Source of the DNA: Gemmatimonadaceae bacterium
GTDB taxonomy: Bacteria; Latescibacterota; UBA2968; UBA8231
Direction of reading: 5' to 3'
Assembly: GCA_002726335.1 (NCBI GenBank)
Contig: PBSR01000170.1
Span: 1 to 31,736, forward strand
Length of the DNA stretch: 31,736 bases
In this document: positions 7,426-15,754 of the stretch, piece by piece
Position numbering within the stretch: position 1 is the stretch's first letter
Layout: every line of letters begins with the position of its first letter
The notes under the pieces: generated by a model
The model's input: only the letters and a program-made list of their open reading frames with translations
Database searches by the model: none
Told to the model about the DNA's origin: nothing
Translations under genes and position numbers: made by a program

Positions 7426-8778
7426 ATGTCTATCTCGCTGCCCGCCCGGGCGAATCTCGAGTTTCTCAAGAAGCAGTCCAAGCAGTTGCGCCAGGCCTTC
7501 GCCGACGGTGAGGCCGATGCTGCGTCTCGTATCCGCCAGTACCTGCCACGCGCCGGTAAGCTGACCGACGACGAGTTGCAGGGGATGGAGTTGTCACTGC
7601 AGGAGGCGCAACACGCGCTGGCCTGTGAATACGGATGTGCCAAATGGGAGGAACTGCTGGCCGCCGTCAACGGTGGTGGCGGGTTCGATGCTCTCGTGCA
7701 CATGACGGATCGCGAAACGCAGATCCTGATGCGCGAGGTGGACCAGGCGGACCTGGTGCGAGCCCTGGTGGGCGCTCCCGAGCCGGTGGTCGAGCGGTTC
7801 CTGGGGAACATGTCAGAACGTGTTCGTGAGTTCATCGGCTCCGAGATCGAGTTCGTCGGCGACCTGCCGGCGGCAGAGATCGACGACGCCCGGACTCGCC
7901 TGCTGGCGCAGGTGCGGTCCCTGCCGGAGTGGATCACCTGGCCGCCGGACGCGTCGGACACGCCATCGTCGACCTCACCCCCGCCGCCGGATGATCCGAG
8001 ACTGGATCACATCGCCCGCCCCCTGCTGGAGCTGAGCGAAGAAGAGCTGGCAGGCACCATTCGGGCGCTGGCGGACCGGGCTCGAAAGCTGGGGATCCTG
8101 TCGCTGGAAGCCTGTATCCGGGGCCTCAGAGGAACGCTACTCACCGAGGGCATCCGGCTGACCGTCGATGGCACCGAGCCGGCCCTGGTGGTGGACATGC
8201 TGGAGATCCGGGCGGCGACGATCCTGCGCAACCGTACGATCCGCGGGCACATGGCGATCGAAGGCTGGATGGCGATCCAGTCCGGCGACAACCCGGCCAT
8301 CGTCGCACAGAAGCTGACGACCTACTTCGTCGAGGAGCCGGTGGACGAGGTGGCGCCGCGGCGCGAACCCACGGCGGACGACCTGGCAGCCATGCTGCGA
8401 CAGACGCCGATGCATCTGATGACGCTGGCGCAGCTCGTCGAGTTCTTCCGAGATATGGCCTTCCTCGCCCGGCATCGAGGGGTGATCGCGCTGGCGCCCA
8501 TCGTGGATCTGGTGGGTGAACCCATCCTCTCGGCGGCCATGGCCGAGTCCGTACAGGCAAACCCGGGAGGAGCGCGCCTCATGGAAGTGATGCAGCCGTT
8601 GCTGCAGGAACAGCGTGTCGCCCTGCATCGCCGGCACTGCCTCGTCATCAAGGGGATGGCCGGAATCCAAGCCGGCAAGAAGCCGGATGTCCTGGTCACC
8701 GAGGCGCAGCAGTGGGCTCAGGAACAGGGTGAGGCGCTGGGGCCTGCATCGACGCCGAGCCCGACGACGCCATTGTGA
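7426..8778 (+). CDS. soluble FliG-like/MotA-like chimeric protein with ankyrin-associated N-terminal domain (paralogue B)
   Basis: 450-aa paralogue of the preceding gene, again without membrane segments. The N-terminal helical domain spans 1-80. A single FliG C-terminal-like repeat covers 87-172 (FDALVHMTDRETQILMREVD; FLGNMSERVREFI); paralogue A has two. After a proline-rich linker (175-192) comes a good MotA-like region at 204-300: RARKLGILSLE (218-228) keeps the R-x7-E spacing of the MotA residues known to contact FliG (R90 and E98 in E. coli), followed by EGIRLTVDGTEPALV and AIEGWMAIQSGDNPAIV. A second MotA-like repeat (333-432) has LARHRGVIALAP and IKGMAGIQAGKKPDVLV. Ribosome site GAGGG at 7415. 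It probably binds itself or its paralogue through FliG/MotA-type faces, or binds a real motor; the role is unknown. Confidence 0.75.
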   Translation: MSISLPARANLEFLKKQSKQLRQAFADGEADAASRIRQYLPRAGKLTDDELQGMELSLQEAQHALACEYGCAKWEELLAAVNGGGGFDALVHMTDRETQILMREVDQADLVRALVGAPEPVVERFLGNMSERVREFIGSEIEFVGDLPAAEIDDARTRLLAQVRSLPEWITWPPDASDTPSSTSPPPPDDPRLDHIARPLLELSEEELAGTIRALADRARKLGILSLEACIRGLRGTLLTEGIRLTVDGTEPALVVDMLEIRAATILRNRTIRGHMAIEGWMAIQSGDNPAIVAQKLTTYFVEEPVDEVAPRREPTADDLAAMLRQTPMHLMTLAQLVEFFRDMAFLARHRGVIALAPIVDLVGEPILSAAMAESVQANPGGARLMEVMQPLLQEQRVALHRRHCLVIKGMAGIQAGKKPDVLVTEAQQWAQEQGEALGPASTPSPTTPL

Positions 8779-8794
8779 GGCCGCTCCACAGCCC

Positions 8795-9766
8795 ATGACG
8801 CCGACCGAGTTGCCCAGCACCCGCTTCGGCCGGGACGGCCCACAGGTGACGCGCCTGTGTCAGGGGACCGCCTTCCGCACGCTGCAGCGCGACCCGAGCG
8901 ACCGTCGCGCGACGGCCGTACTGCACCACAGCCTCGACCGCGGCGTGCGGTTCTTCGACTCGTCCAACGCCTATGGCTGGGGCGGCTCCGAGCGCCTGCT
9001 CGGCGCCGCCCTGCGCGGGCGCCGCGACGACGTCGTGATCTGTACGAAGGTGTCTCCGTCAGACCCTCCGGCCGCCGATGGCACACCCGGGATCCACAGG
9101 CCTTTCACGGAGGCCTATCTGAGCGAACAACTCGACGGCAGTCGTGCCCGACTCGATACCGACGTCATCGATCTGTATCTGCTGCACTCACCGGATCGAG
9201 TGACGCCGATGGCGGCACTGTGTGAGGCCATGCAACGTCTGCTCGACAGCGGCCGGATCCGGCACTGGGGGGTGTCGAATCACAGCGCCGCTCAGGTCGA
9301 AGAACTCTGTCACATCGCCGGCGACGAAGGCCTGACACCGCCGATGGGCGTGGAGGACTACTACACGATCGCCGGCGCAGCTCTCACCGATGATGGCCGA
9401 TCGCGCACCCGCCAACTGGAGAACGACATGTTCCCCGTGCTCCAGTCATCAGGGCTGGGTCTGCTCGCCTTCAGCCCGATGGATCGCGGCGACCTGGCGC
9501 CCGGGCGCCGGCTCGATGCAAGATCGCTCCTGGTGGGACTGCTCGAGGCAGTGGACGCCGTGGCAGCTGAGCTGAGTACGTCGCGCGGAGCCGTGTGTGT
9601 CGCCTGGGTGCTGGCGCAGAGCGCTGTGAGTGTCGTCCTTGGCGGGGCAGAGTCGCCAGACCATGTAGACGAGATGATCGACGGCGTGCGATTCGAGCTC
9701 CCGGCTGAGTCCCTGGCTACCCTCGACGCGGCCAGCCGCAGCTACTCGCAGGAGATCGAAGGATGA
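8795..9766 (+). CDS. aldo/keto reductase
   Basis: NADPH-dependent carbonyl reductase family, 323 aa with a (beta/alpha)8 fold. The catalytic tetrad is visible: D55 in FFDSSNAYG, Y60, K85 in VICTKVS, and H131 in LYLLHSPD. The frame is open further upstream inside the preceding gene, but family similarity begins at STRFGRDGPQVTRLCQGT, so ATG at 8795 is chosen; no strong ribosome site is present and the gene follows the FliG/MotA-like stop by 16 bp. The stop overlaps the cupin start (ATGA), placing it first in a probable three-gene set with the cupin and RraA-like genes. Substrate unknown, plausibly a sugar or sugar acid. Confidence 0.88.
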   Translation: MTPTELPSTRFGRDGPQVTRLCQGTAFRTLQRDPSDRRATAVLHHSLDRGVRFFDSSNAYGWGGSERLLGAALRGRRDDVVICTKVSPSDPPAADGTPGIHRPFTEAYLSEQLDGSRARLDTDVIDLYLLHSPDRVTPMAALCEAMQRLLDSGRIRHWGVSNHSAAQVEELCHIAGDEGLTPPMGVEDYYTIAGAALTDDGRSRTRQLENDMFPVLQSSGLGLLAFSPMDRGDLAPGRRLDARSLLVGLLEAVDAVAAELSTSRGAVCVAWVLAQSAVSVVLGGAESPDHVDEMIDGVRFELPAESLATLDAASRSYSQEIEG

Positions 9767-10143
9767 CGGTTCGCAGACCTGAGAATATCGCTCTGGATAC
9801 CGTCCCCGGTGGCACGGCGACGGCCAGGCAGGTGTTGATCGGTGACGACCTGTCGCCACACTTCGCCATCCGGCGCTTCGTCATGGAGCCGGGCGGCGGC
9901 ATGCCGTACCACACCAACACAGTGGAGCACGGCCAGTACGTGCTCACAGGCAAGGCGACGATACGTATCGGGGACGAGACAGTACAGGTCGCAGCGGGAG
10001 ATTCGGTTCACATTCCGGCCCATGTGCCACACTCCTACAGTGTCGACGGGGACCAGCGCTTCGAGTTCCTCTGTGTCGTACCCAATCAACCCGATCAGAT
10101 CACGGTCGTCGAGAGGAACGATCCGCCGGGCAGCGCTACCTGA
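9763..10143 (+). CDS. single-domain cupin protein
   Basis: A 126-aa small beta-barrel metal-binding protein. Cupin motif 1 is seen as GGGMPYHTNTVEHGQYVLTG (H50, H56, Q58; N52 stands where many members have a second histidine), and motif 2 as GDSVHIPAHVPHSY (H90). These proteins act as isomerases or dioxygenases, or simply bind small ligands, so no reaction is assigned. It is translationally coupled to the aldo/keto reductase through an ATGA overlap and followed 12 bp later by the RraA-like gene, suggesting one transcript and a common substrate. Confidence 0.85.
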   Translation: MTVRRPENIALDTVPGGTATARQVLIGDDLSPHFAIRRFVMEPGGGMPYHTNTVEHGQYVLTGKATIRIGDETVQVAAGDSVHIPAHVPHSYSVDGDQRFEFLCVVPNQPDQITVVERNDPPGSAT

Positions 10144-10155
10144 GAGGAAACAGAG

Positions 10156-10905
10156 ATGGGCAAGAGCAAGCAGCGGAAGCTTCTGGAAGAGATCCGTCAG
10201 TTCGATACGCCGTCGGTGACCAACGTGGTCGCCACCTATCCATCACATCCGCTGTGTCTCGGGCTCTACCATCCCTTGTCCGAGAACTGGTACACCGACC
10301 ACAGCCTGCGCTGTATGTACCCCGAACTGGGCGCCCTGGCCGGGTACGCGGTAACCGCCGTGTACGGACCGGAAGACACGACGTACAAACGCCTGAGCAA
10401 CATGGACGTGTACGACGCGATGGACGCGTCGCCGAAGCCGACGATCTTCTGTTTTCAGCAGAAGTTCCCGCCCGAACTGGCCGGCAAGATCGGCCTGTCC
10501 GGCGGCAACATGACGACGGCGATGAAAGCGATGGGATGCCTCGGCGCCGTGTCGAACGGACCGTCTCGCGACATCGACGAGATCCGGTCCATGAAGTTTC
10601 AGTACCTGCTCAGCGGCGTCTGCCCCGGTCACGGCGGCCAGGATGTGTACGCCGTGAATGCGCCCGTGCACGTTGCCGGTATGGACGTGGCCCCTGGCGA
10701 AATCGTGCACATGGACGAGAACGGCGCCTGCAAGTTTCCGGCAGACCGGCTGCAGCAGGTCGTGGACAATCTGTACAAGCTGCGCGACGAAGAAGAGGAG
10801 CGGATGGGCAAGCTGGCGAAAGCCAAATCCGCCGCCGAAGTCCGGGCCATCTTTTCCGGGCAGCCCTATGGAAAGGGCAAGGAAAGCAGGAGTAAGAAGA
10901 AGTAG
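10156..10905 (+). CDS. RraA-like family protein (HMG/CHA-aldolase-type fold)
   Basis: A 249-aa member of the RraA/demethylmenaquinone-methyltransferase-like family, which includes class II 4-hydroxy-4-methyl-2-oxoglutarate and oxaloacetate-type lyases as well as RNase E inhibitors. The conserved core GGNMTTAMKAMGCLGAVSNG followed by PSRDIDEI holds the glycine-rich loop and the R-D pair used for substrate and metal binding, and APGEIVHMDENGACKFP is the family's second signature. A GAGAGGA site at 10142-10148 precedes the ATG. A charged C-terminal extension of about 45 residues ends in a lysine-rich tail. In an operon with an aldo/keto reductase and a cupin, an aldolase or decarboxylase role is more likely than RNase control. 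Confidence 0.82.
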   Translation: MGKSKQRKLLEEIRQFDTPSVTNVVATYPSHPLCLGLYHPLSENWYTDHSLRCMYPELGALAGYAVTAVYGPEDTTYKRLSNMDVYDAMDASPKPTIFCFQQKFPPELAGKIGLSGGNMTTAMKAMGCLGAVSNGPSRDIDEIRSMKFQYLLSGVCPGHGGQDVYAVNAPVHVAGMDVAPGEIVHMDENGACKFPADRLQQVVDNLYKLRDEEEERMGKLAKAKSAAEVRAIFSGQPYGKGKESRSKKK

Positions 10906-10942
10906 TGGTCCGGTACCGAGTGCTGCGGGGCGATCCCTGACC

Positions 10943-11575
10943 ATGTTGCCATTTGACCAGCTGACCGCCCGGGGCCGGGTGCGTCGCCTGCGCCGTGTCG
11001 CCGAGAACGCCCTCGCACACTATGAGCTGGATGTGGTCCGCCACGATGGGTTTGTCGTCACCCTGCCGGAGATGCTCGAGTCGGAGGATCTCGTGCAGGT
11101 CTCTTTCCGCTCGACGATCTACCGCAATCAGACACGCTTCAATCTGTTTCTGGGGAACACGAGCCTTGGGGACGTGCGCCAGCGCGTGGACGCCGGCGAC
11201 GCCAGCGACATCGTCAGCAGCGAGACCGTGTCAGTCTCTCTGCCGCAGACCGCGGATCTGCTGGCCAACGTCAGCCTGTCCACCTCCGTGCTGACGCCGA
11301 ACGATGATGGCGTGCACGATCGTCTCGACATGGAGTTCGACCTGTTGAAGCTGCTGACGCCAAGACCGGTGACGGCCCTGGTATATGACCTGTCGGGACG
11401 TGCCTTGCGATCGCTGGAGTTGGCCGACGCTGTCGCCGGGCGCTACCTCATAAGCTGGGACGGCAACGACGACAGCGGCGCCAGGGTGGCTCCCGGGACC
11501 TACCTGCTGCGTATCAGCGTGGAGGGGGACTCGCGTACCGAGGAGTACAGTCGTCTGCTGGCGGTTGCCTACTGA
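10943..11575 (+). pseudogene. orphan C-terminal fragment of a secreted protein with FlgD-like Ig domain
   Basis: From the first plausible ATG this is 210 aa. Residues about 30-120 (FVVTLPEMLESEDLVQVSF, then IYRNQTRFNLFLG) and the final ~90 residues (LTPNDDGVHDRLDMEFDLL, VYDLSGRALRSLE, WDGNDDSGARVAPGTYLLRI) are the type of module that ends very large exported proteins in Latescibacteria-like genomes, the last part being a FlgD-like Ig fold. Here there is no signal peptide and no N-terminal passenger, and the frame upstream runs only through the RraA-like gene in another frame. It is therefore probably a relic left after deletion of the 5' portion. A genuine small gene is less likely; no good ribosome site is seen. 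Confidence 0.55.
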
Positions 11576-11600
11576 GTCCCGGCAACAGAACTCCGGTACG

Positions 11601-13322
11601 TCACTCGACGACGATCTCGTCAACGAACAACCAGGCCGGTTCGCCGGCTCCGCTGTAGCCCTCTGGAATCAGCTGATTGTAGATCACGACCCTGAGATAC
11701 CGCGTGGTGACCGGGTCGAAGATGATGGCCAGAGAGACACTTGGTTCATCCGATTCGATGTCGCCGATCTCGCCCAGTCTGGTGAAATCATCCCCATCCG
11801 TCGAACCGGAAACCTCGACGCGGCGACTGTGATGGACCCAGTTCGGCCAGTTGTTCATCGAAGTGACCGCTACCCTCGAGACGACGGTTTCTCCACCCAG
11901 GTCGATCAGTGCCTCCAGATCCGTACCCTCGGCGCCGACCCACTGGCCGTCGGCGTAGGAGGCGGATCCTGTCGAGCCGTTGACCAGGGCGGCAGCGCCG
12001 TTCTCGGCAGGATATTGCGGGCTCGCCGGCGTTGCCAGTGAGATAGCCCTGCCCGTCGCTTTGTGCACTACGAGACGCCTCTCGCTCACAGCGGAGGCAG
12101 GCACGCCATCGCGATAGGAGATCGCTTTGAGCACGGTGCTTTCGTCGATGGCAACCGGGTTTTCATAGCGTGTCGATCGCCTGTCGGGCAACGTGCCGTC
12201 ATCGGTGAAACGGATCTCCAACCCCTGGCCACGAGCGGCTATCGCGATGGTGATCCTGCCGTCTGCCGACACCGACTGGACGTGGAAGGAGACATCGAAG
12301 AAGAGGCCTTCCTCGATCGTCCGCACAGCGGACAGCAGTGGCGGGTATTCGAGCATGCGCTCCGGATCGAGATTGCCCCACGTCGTCAGCAGGTGCCCCA
12401 TCATATTCGGATGCTCGAGGCTGTACGAATACTTGACCAGGGCCTCTACTGCGTCGGTCTTGCGCCAGCTGCTGGGCAGCACGCGGAATCCCTTGTCGAG
12501 AAACATCGGGATGGAGGAGTAGGTCTCCAGCGGCTCGTAGTGCCAGTCACAGATGACGATGTCGGTGGGGATCATGTCGACGGCAGCGGCCGTGCCGTTG
12601 AGGGAGGACTCGTACTCACCGTGCGGGTAGAGGGTGCCATCGATGAGGCGGTCGCCCCACAGGAACATCTCCAGTCCCCCGTCTTTGACAAAGTGATCGT
12701 GGAACTCGTTCACCACCTGGGCGAAGAGCTCGGCGGGATCCTTGTCCTTCGTATTCGGCGCGTGCTCGGAATCCAGCAGGAAGATCTCGTCCATGCCGAC
12801 ATGAATGCCGTCGGCATCGAAGGCTTCGACGATTTCGTCGATCAGGGGAAAGACGATCTGGTTGACGCGGGGATTGGTGGGGTCCCACTCCCGACAGTAG
12901 ATGCCCTCATTTTCAGGAAACGCTCCGGGTGTGAGGTCGAGTTCCGGATAGACGGTCAACAGGGGGAAGGTCTGGGCCGCCCAGGACTGATGTCCCAGGG
13001 ACTGAAACTCGGGGATCAGGCGGATATCGTGAGTGCGGCAGATCTCGGCGAGGCGTTGTGCCCCCGCGCGAGTGATGTAGCGGTCCCCCTGGCGCAATTC
13101 CGGGTGTGACTGGAAGTCGAAGCTGTAGTCGACCTCGAGGAAGATGAGATCGATGCCCTGCTCGGCCAGCGCCGGGATGTTGTCCCCAAGCTCAACCAGC
13201 AGGGAGTCGGTTGTCTTTCCCAGCAGATGGATGGCGACGATGCCTTCCGAAGCGTCGGAGGGAGAGATACTGCTCAGAAGGAAGAAGGGCACCAGGAGTA
13301 CCGCCGAGAGCCGAGCTTTCAT
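11601..13322 (-). CDS. secreted GH20-like beta-N-acetylhexosaminidase with discoidin-type C-terminal domain
   Basis: 573 aa with a signal peptide (KAR, a hydrophobic stretch to about 20, SDA-S). The catalytic barrel includes the family-20 signature H-x-G-x-D-E as HVGMDE (H174, D178-E179), the acid/base pair of substrate-assisted hexosaminidases, and a later FLWGD strand. A chitobiase/beta-hexosaminidase C-terminal-like segment follows (IRFTDDGTLPDRRSTRY). The C-terminus (about residues 435-573) looks like an F5/8-type carbohydrate-binding domain: ALVNGSTGSASYADGQWVG, ALIDLGG, VSRVAVTSMNNW, TRYLRVVIYNQL. The start at 13322 has an AGGTGAT site. Likely removes N-acetylhexosamine from glycans outside the cytoplasm, and may act with the sulfatase encoded nearby. 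Confidence 0.85.
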   Translation of the reverse strand: MKARLSAVLLVPFFLLSSISPSDASEGIVAIHLLGKTTDSLLVELGDNIPALAEQGIDLIFLEVDYSFDFQSHPELRQGDRYITRAGAQRLAEICRTHDIRLIPEFQSLGHQSWAAQTFPLLTVYPELDLTPGAFPENEGIYCREWDPTNPRVNQIVFPLIDEIVEAFDADGIHVGMDEIFLLDSEHAPNTKDKDPAELFAQVVNEFHDHFVKDGGLEMFLWGDRLIDGTLYPHGEYESSLNGTAAAVDMIPTDIVICDWHYEPLETYSSIPMFLDKGFRVLPSSWRKTDAVEALVKYSYSLEHPNMMGHLLTTWGNLDPERMLEYPPLLSAVRTIEEGLFFDVSFHVQSVSADGRITIAIAARGQGLEIRFTDDGTLPDRRSTRYENPVAIDESTVLKAISYRDGVPASAVSERRLVVHKATGRAISLATPASPQYPAENGAAALVNGSTGSASYADGQWVGAEGTDLEALIDLGGETVVSRVAVTSMNNWPNWVHHSRRVEVSGSTDGDDFTRLGEIGDIESDEPSVSLAIIFDPVTTRYLRVVIYNQLIPEGYSGAGEPAWLFVDEIVVE

Positions 13323-13426
13323 ATCACCTGCCAGATGGGAGACCTCTGTTGTCGATGAGTGGATCTATTATGGAGGCAACACTCTCGCAGGGCCAGTCAG
13401 CCATCGCTTGACGGGGCGTACCTCAC

Positions 13427-14329
13427 ATGCCTGATTGCCGAGCGATCATGGACACGTCCTTCACCAACCAGCGCGAAGACCTTGCCGCCGCGCTACGGGA
13501 TGAGACGGACTGGGCCAGCCTCTCCCATGGCGAGCGGGTCCGGTCCATCGAGCTGGACGGCTTCGTGCTGCTGCCCGATGTACTGTCCGGGGATCAACTG
13601 GCGTCGATTCGCGACGAGCTCGGCGGCCTGCCGACGAAGGCGGTCGACTACAGCCAGCATCAGCACGGCTGTGCCGATGTGCAGTGGACGGATTCACCGG
13701 TGGCGATCGACGCGATCGCCAACCGGCCGGTCGTCGAGTTCCTGCAGGCCTTGTTCGACGACGAGCTGTTGTGCACGTCATGCGCGTATGCTGTGTCTGA
13801 CCCGGGTCACCCGGGTATCGCCATCCACACCGATGCCCAACCCTACGGCTCGAAGATCTTCGGCCTGCAGGCCAGCTCGCCCGTGCTGGTCCGCGTCCTC
13901 TACTATCTCGACGATCTGACGCCGGAACGGTCACCTTTCAAGGTGATCCGGCGCTCGCACCTGTCGATGCACCGTGACGCCAATCCCTACCACCGGTACC
14001 TCAGCCATCCCGACGAACGTATGGTCACCTGCGACGCCGGCTCGGCGGTGATTATCAACCAGAAGGTGTTCCACGGGAATTACCCGAATCACAGTGATCA
14101 TTCCCGGCGCCTGTATGCCATCGCCTACCGGCCGGCCTGGGCGGGACCGGTCGACGCTGTGGCGGAGCGTGACCCGGCGCAGGTTGCCGGGCTGCCGGCC
14201 CACATCCAGCCCTTCTTTCGCTGCCCGAACACGCGAGCCGTCGACCTAGATCTGCCGAACCGACCTGACGATATGGCGCGTGACGCGGCGGGGCTGCGAC
14301 TACAGCGCTGGGGGTCAGGCAAGCCGTAA
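13427..14329 (+). CDS. phytanoyl-CoA dioxygenase (PhyH) family protein
   Basis: Second Fe(II)/2-oxoglutarate oxygenase in the window, 300 aa and only distantly similar to the one at 3969. The iron ligands are H134 and D136 in IHTDAQPYG and H216 in VFHGNYPNH, with R227 or R228 for 2-oxoglutarate. The N-terminal ELDGFVLLPDVLSGDQLASI (42-61) is family-typical. Two starts are possible, ATG 13427 and ATG 13448, neither with a clear ribosome site; the domain is complete either way. It is divergent from the GH20-like gene across 104 bp and its last 15 bp overlap the 3' end of the convergent nitrilase gene. Substrate unknown. Confidence 0.86.
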   Translation: MPDCRAIMDTSFTNQREDLAAALRDETDWASLSHGERVRSIELDGFVLLPDVLSGDQLASIRDELGGLPTKAVDYSQHQHGCADVQWTDSPVAIDAIANRPVVEFLQALFDDELLCTSCAYAVSDPGHPGIAIHTDAQPYGSKIFGLQASSPVLVRVLYYLDDLTPERSPFKVIRRSHLSMHRDANPYHRYLSHPDERMVTCDAGSAVIINQKVFHGNYPNHSDHSRRLYAIAYRPAWAGPVDAVAERDPAQVAGLPAHIQPFFRCPNTRAVDLDLPNRPDDMARDAAGLRLQRWGSGKP

Positions 14330-15643
14330 CTGACGCAGCGCCTCCGGTTCACCCAGCGTGTGGGCGCCATACAGGTGGGGACGGCGCTGGCGCCAGTTGA
14401 CCTGACGGAAGCAGCCGCCATTCCACTTGCGATAGCCGTCCTCCCGCGCCACGTCAGCGACGATGAGATCCTGACTGCCATCGTTGTACGCCAGCACCTC
14501 ACCGCTACGGTCAATGATGCAGCTGCCCAGCCCCCGGTTGCGAGCCACGACCATACACAACTGGTTGTCCATGGCACGTGTGCGCTGGATGCAGCGCCAG
14601 CGGTCTTCGTCGAGCCTCGGAGATCCCGGCTTCCATACACTGGCGCGGTGGTCGCCCATGATCGGCAGCACCAGGAAGTCGGCCCCGTTGAGGCCCACCA
14701 TGCGGGCTGATTCGGCTGCCGAGCTGTCCATGCAGATGATGCAGCCCACGCGACCCACACCCGTGTCCATCACCGGGAAACCCTCTCCGGGAAGTACGCC
14801 GGACATGGCCTCGGTGGAAGCCAGATGCACCTTGCGGTACACCCCCGCGATCTGCCCGTCGCTGCCGATGACGACGGCACTGTTGTAAACGGCGCCGGCA
14901 GTCCGCTCGTGCAGGCCGACGACGATGACCGCGCTGTGGGCTCGGGCGATCTGTGCGAAGCGGTCGGTTTCCGGTCCGGGTACGTCGACGGCGTGGTCGT
15001 AGGGATGGCCCGGGATGTTCCACTGCAGCGCAATCTCGGGCAGGGCGACGAGCCGGGCGTTCTCGTCGCGGCAGGCCCTCTCCGCCAGCCCGGCATAGAG
15101 ATCGACGCAGTGCTGTACGTCAGGTCGCGTTCCCTCGGTGGATGCCTCGGATCCCGTGACCACAGCGACGCGTACCGGGGGCGGAGCCCGTCGGGGGCCC
15201 AGATCCTGCACCATGGGTTCACTCCAGACCACCGAACCCCGTGCCGTCCAGCGCAGCGTGCAGCGGACAGTGGCCGTGGTTGCCTTCTCAGGTGCGGCGA
15301 ATTCTCCCGAGAACTCGTGCACACCGCCGTCGACGTCGGCCTCAACGTAATCCCAGATCACAGCCGTACCGGGCACGAAGCATTCAGGTTCGACCGTGCC
15401 CCAGTAGACATGTCCCACCAGCATGTCCAGGGGCTGCGCCAGGTCTCGTGTCTCGGCCCTCCAGGACAGGCGATAGTGATGGCCGGGAGTCACACCGTCG
15501 TAGACGAACTGCCAGCCGCCGCAACACGACAACGAACCATTGGCACAGGATTCGTAACATCGAGAGCCAGCCTCCGCATGGTTACTCGTGGCGGCATCCA
15601 CATGGGGCGCCCAGGCCTCGGCGTTGATGAGAGTCGGGGTCAT
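14315..15643 (-). CDS. carbon-nitrogen hydrolase (nitrilase superfamily) with extra N-terminal beta-sandwich-like domain
   Basis: 442 aa, about 150 more than a simple nitrilase-fold amidase. Residues 155-435 form the hydrolase domain with the catalytic triad E203 (LPEIAL), K271 (YRKVHL) and C304 (GCIICMDSS). Residues 1-150 form a separate domain with several tryptophans and seven cysteines, ending in TLRWTARGSVVWSEP; it resembles the carbohydrate-binding-type sandwich that precedes hydrolases in Planctomycete- and Latescibacteria-like genomes. No signal peptide is visible, so the protein appears cytoplasmic unless the start is misplaced. The ATG at 15643 has an AGGA site. Expected to hydrolyse an amide, nitrile or carbamoyl substrate. 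It is divergent from the sulfatase gene. Confidence 0.85.
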   Translation of the reverse strand: MTPTLINAEAWAPHVDAATSNHAEAGSRCYESCANGSLSCCGGWQFVYDGVTPGHHYRLSWRAETRDLAQPLDMLVGHVYWGTVEPECFVPGTAVIWDYVEADVDGGVHEFSGEFAAPEKATTATVRCTLRWTARGSVVWSEPMVQDLGPRRAPPPVRVAVVTGSEASTEGTRPDVQHCVDLYAGLAERACRDENARLVALPEIALQWNIPGHPYDHAVDVPGPETDRFAQIARAHSAVIVVGLHERTAGAVYNSAVVIGSDGQIAGVYRKVHLASTEAMSGVLPGEGFPVMDTGVGRVGCIICMDSSAAESARMVGLNGADFLVLPIMGDHRASVWKPGSPRLDEDRWRCIQRTRAMDNQLCMVVARNRGLGSCIIDRSGEVLAYNDGSQDLIVADVAREDGYRKWNGGCFRQVNWRQRRPHLYGAHTLGEPEALRQLRLA

Positions 15644-15754
15644 TGTCGCATATCCTGATCGAGGCAGTCCGGTTCAGAGCCAGTGTAGCACCTTGCCGCC
15701 ACGCCGGACAGGGCCTTTTGTGTCCCCGGTGTGCCACTCACAGGAAAGGACTTC

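Noticed and set aside
8615..8794. Upstream extension of the aldo/keto reductase frame
   Set aside because: Arginine- and serine-rich translation overlapping the preceding gene in another frame; family similarity begins only after 8795.
12063..13109. Long plus-strand open frame (348 codons) opposite the GH20-like gene
   Set aside because: It has no recognisable domain, and lies entirely antisense to a gene with signal peptide and catalytic motif; a GC-rich shadow frame.
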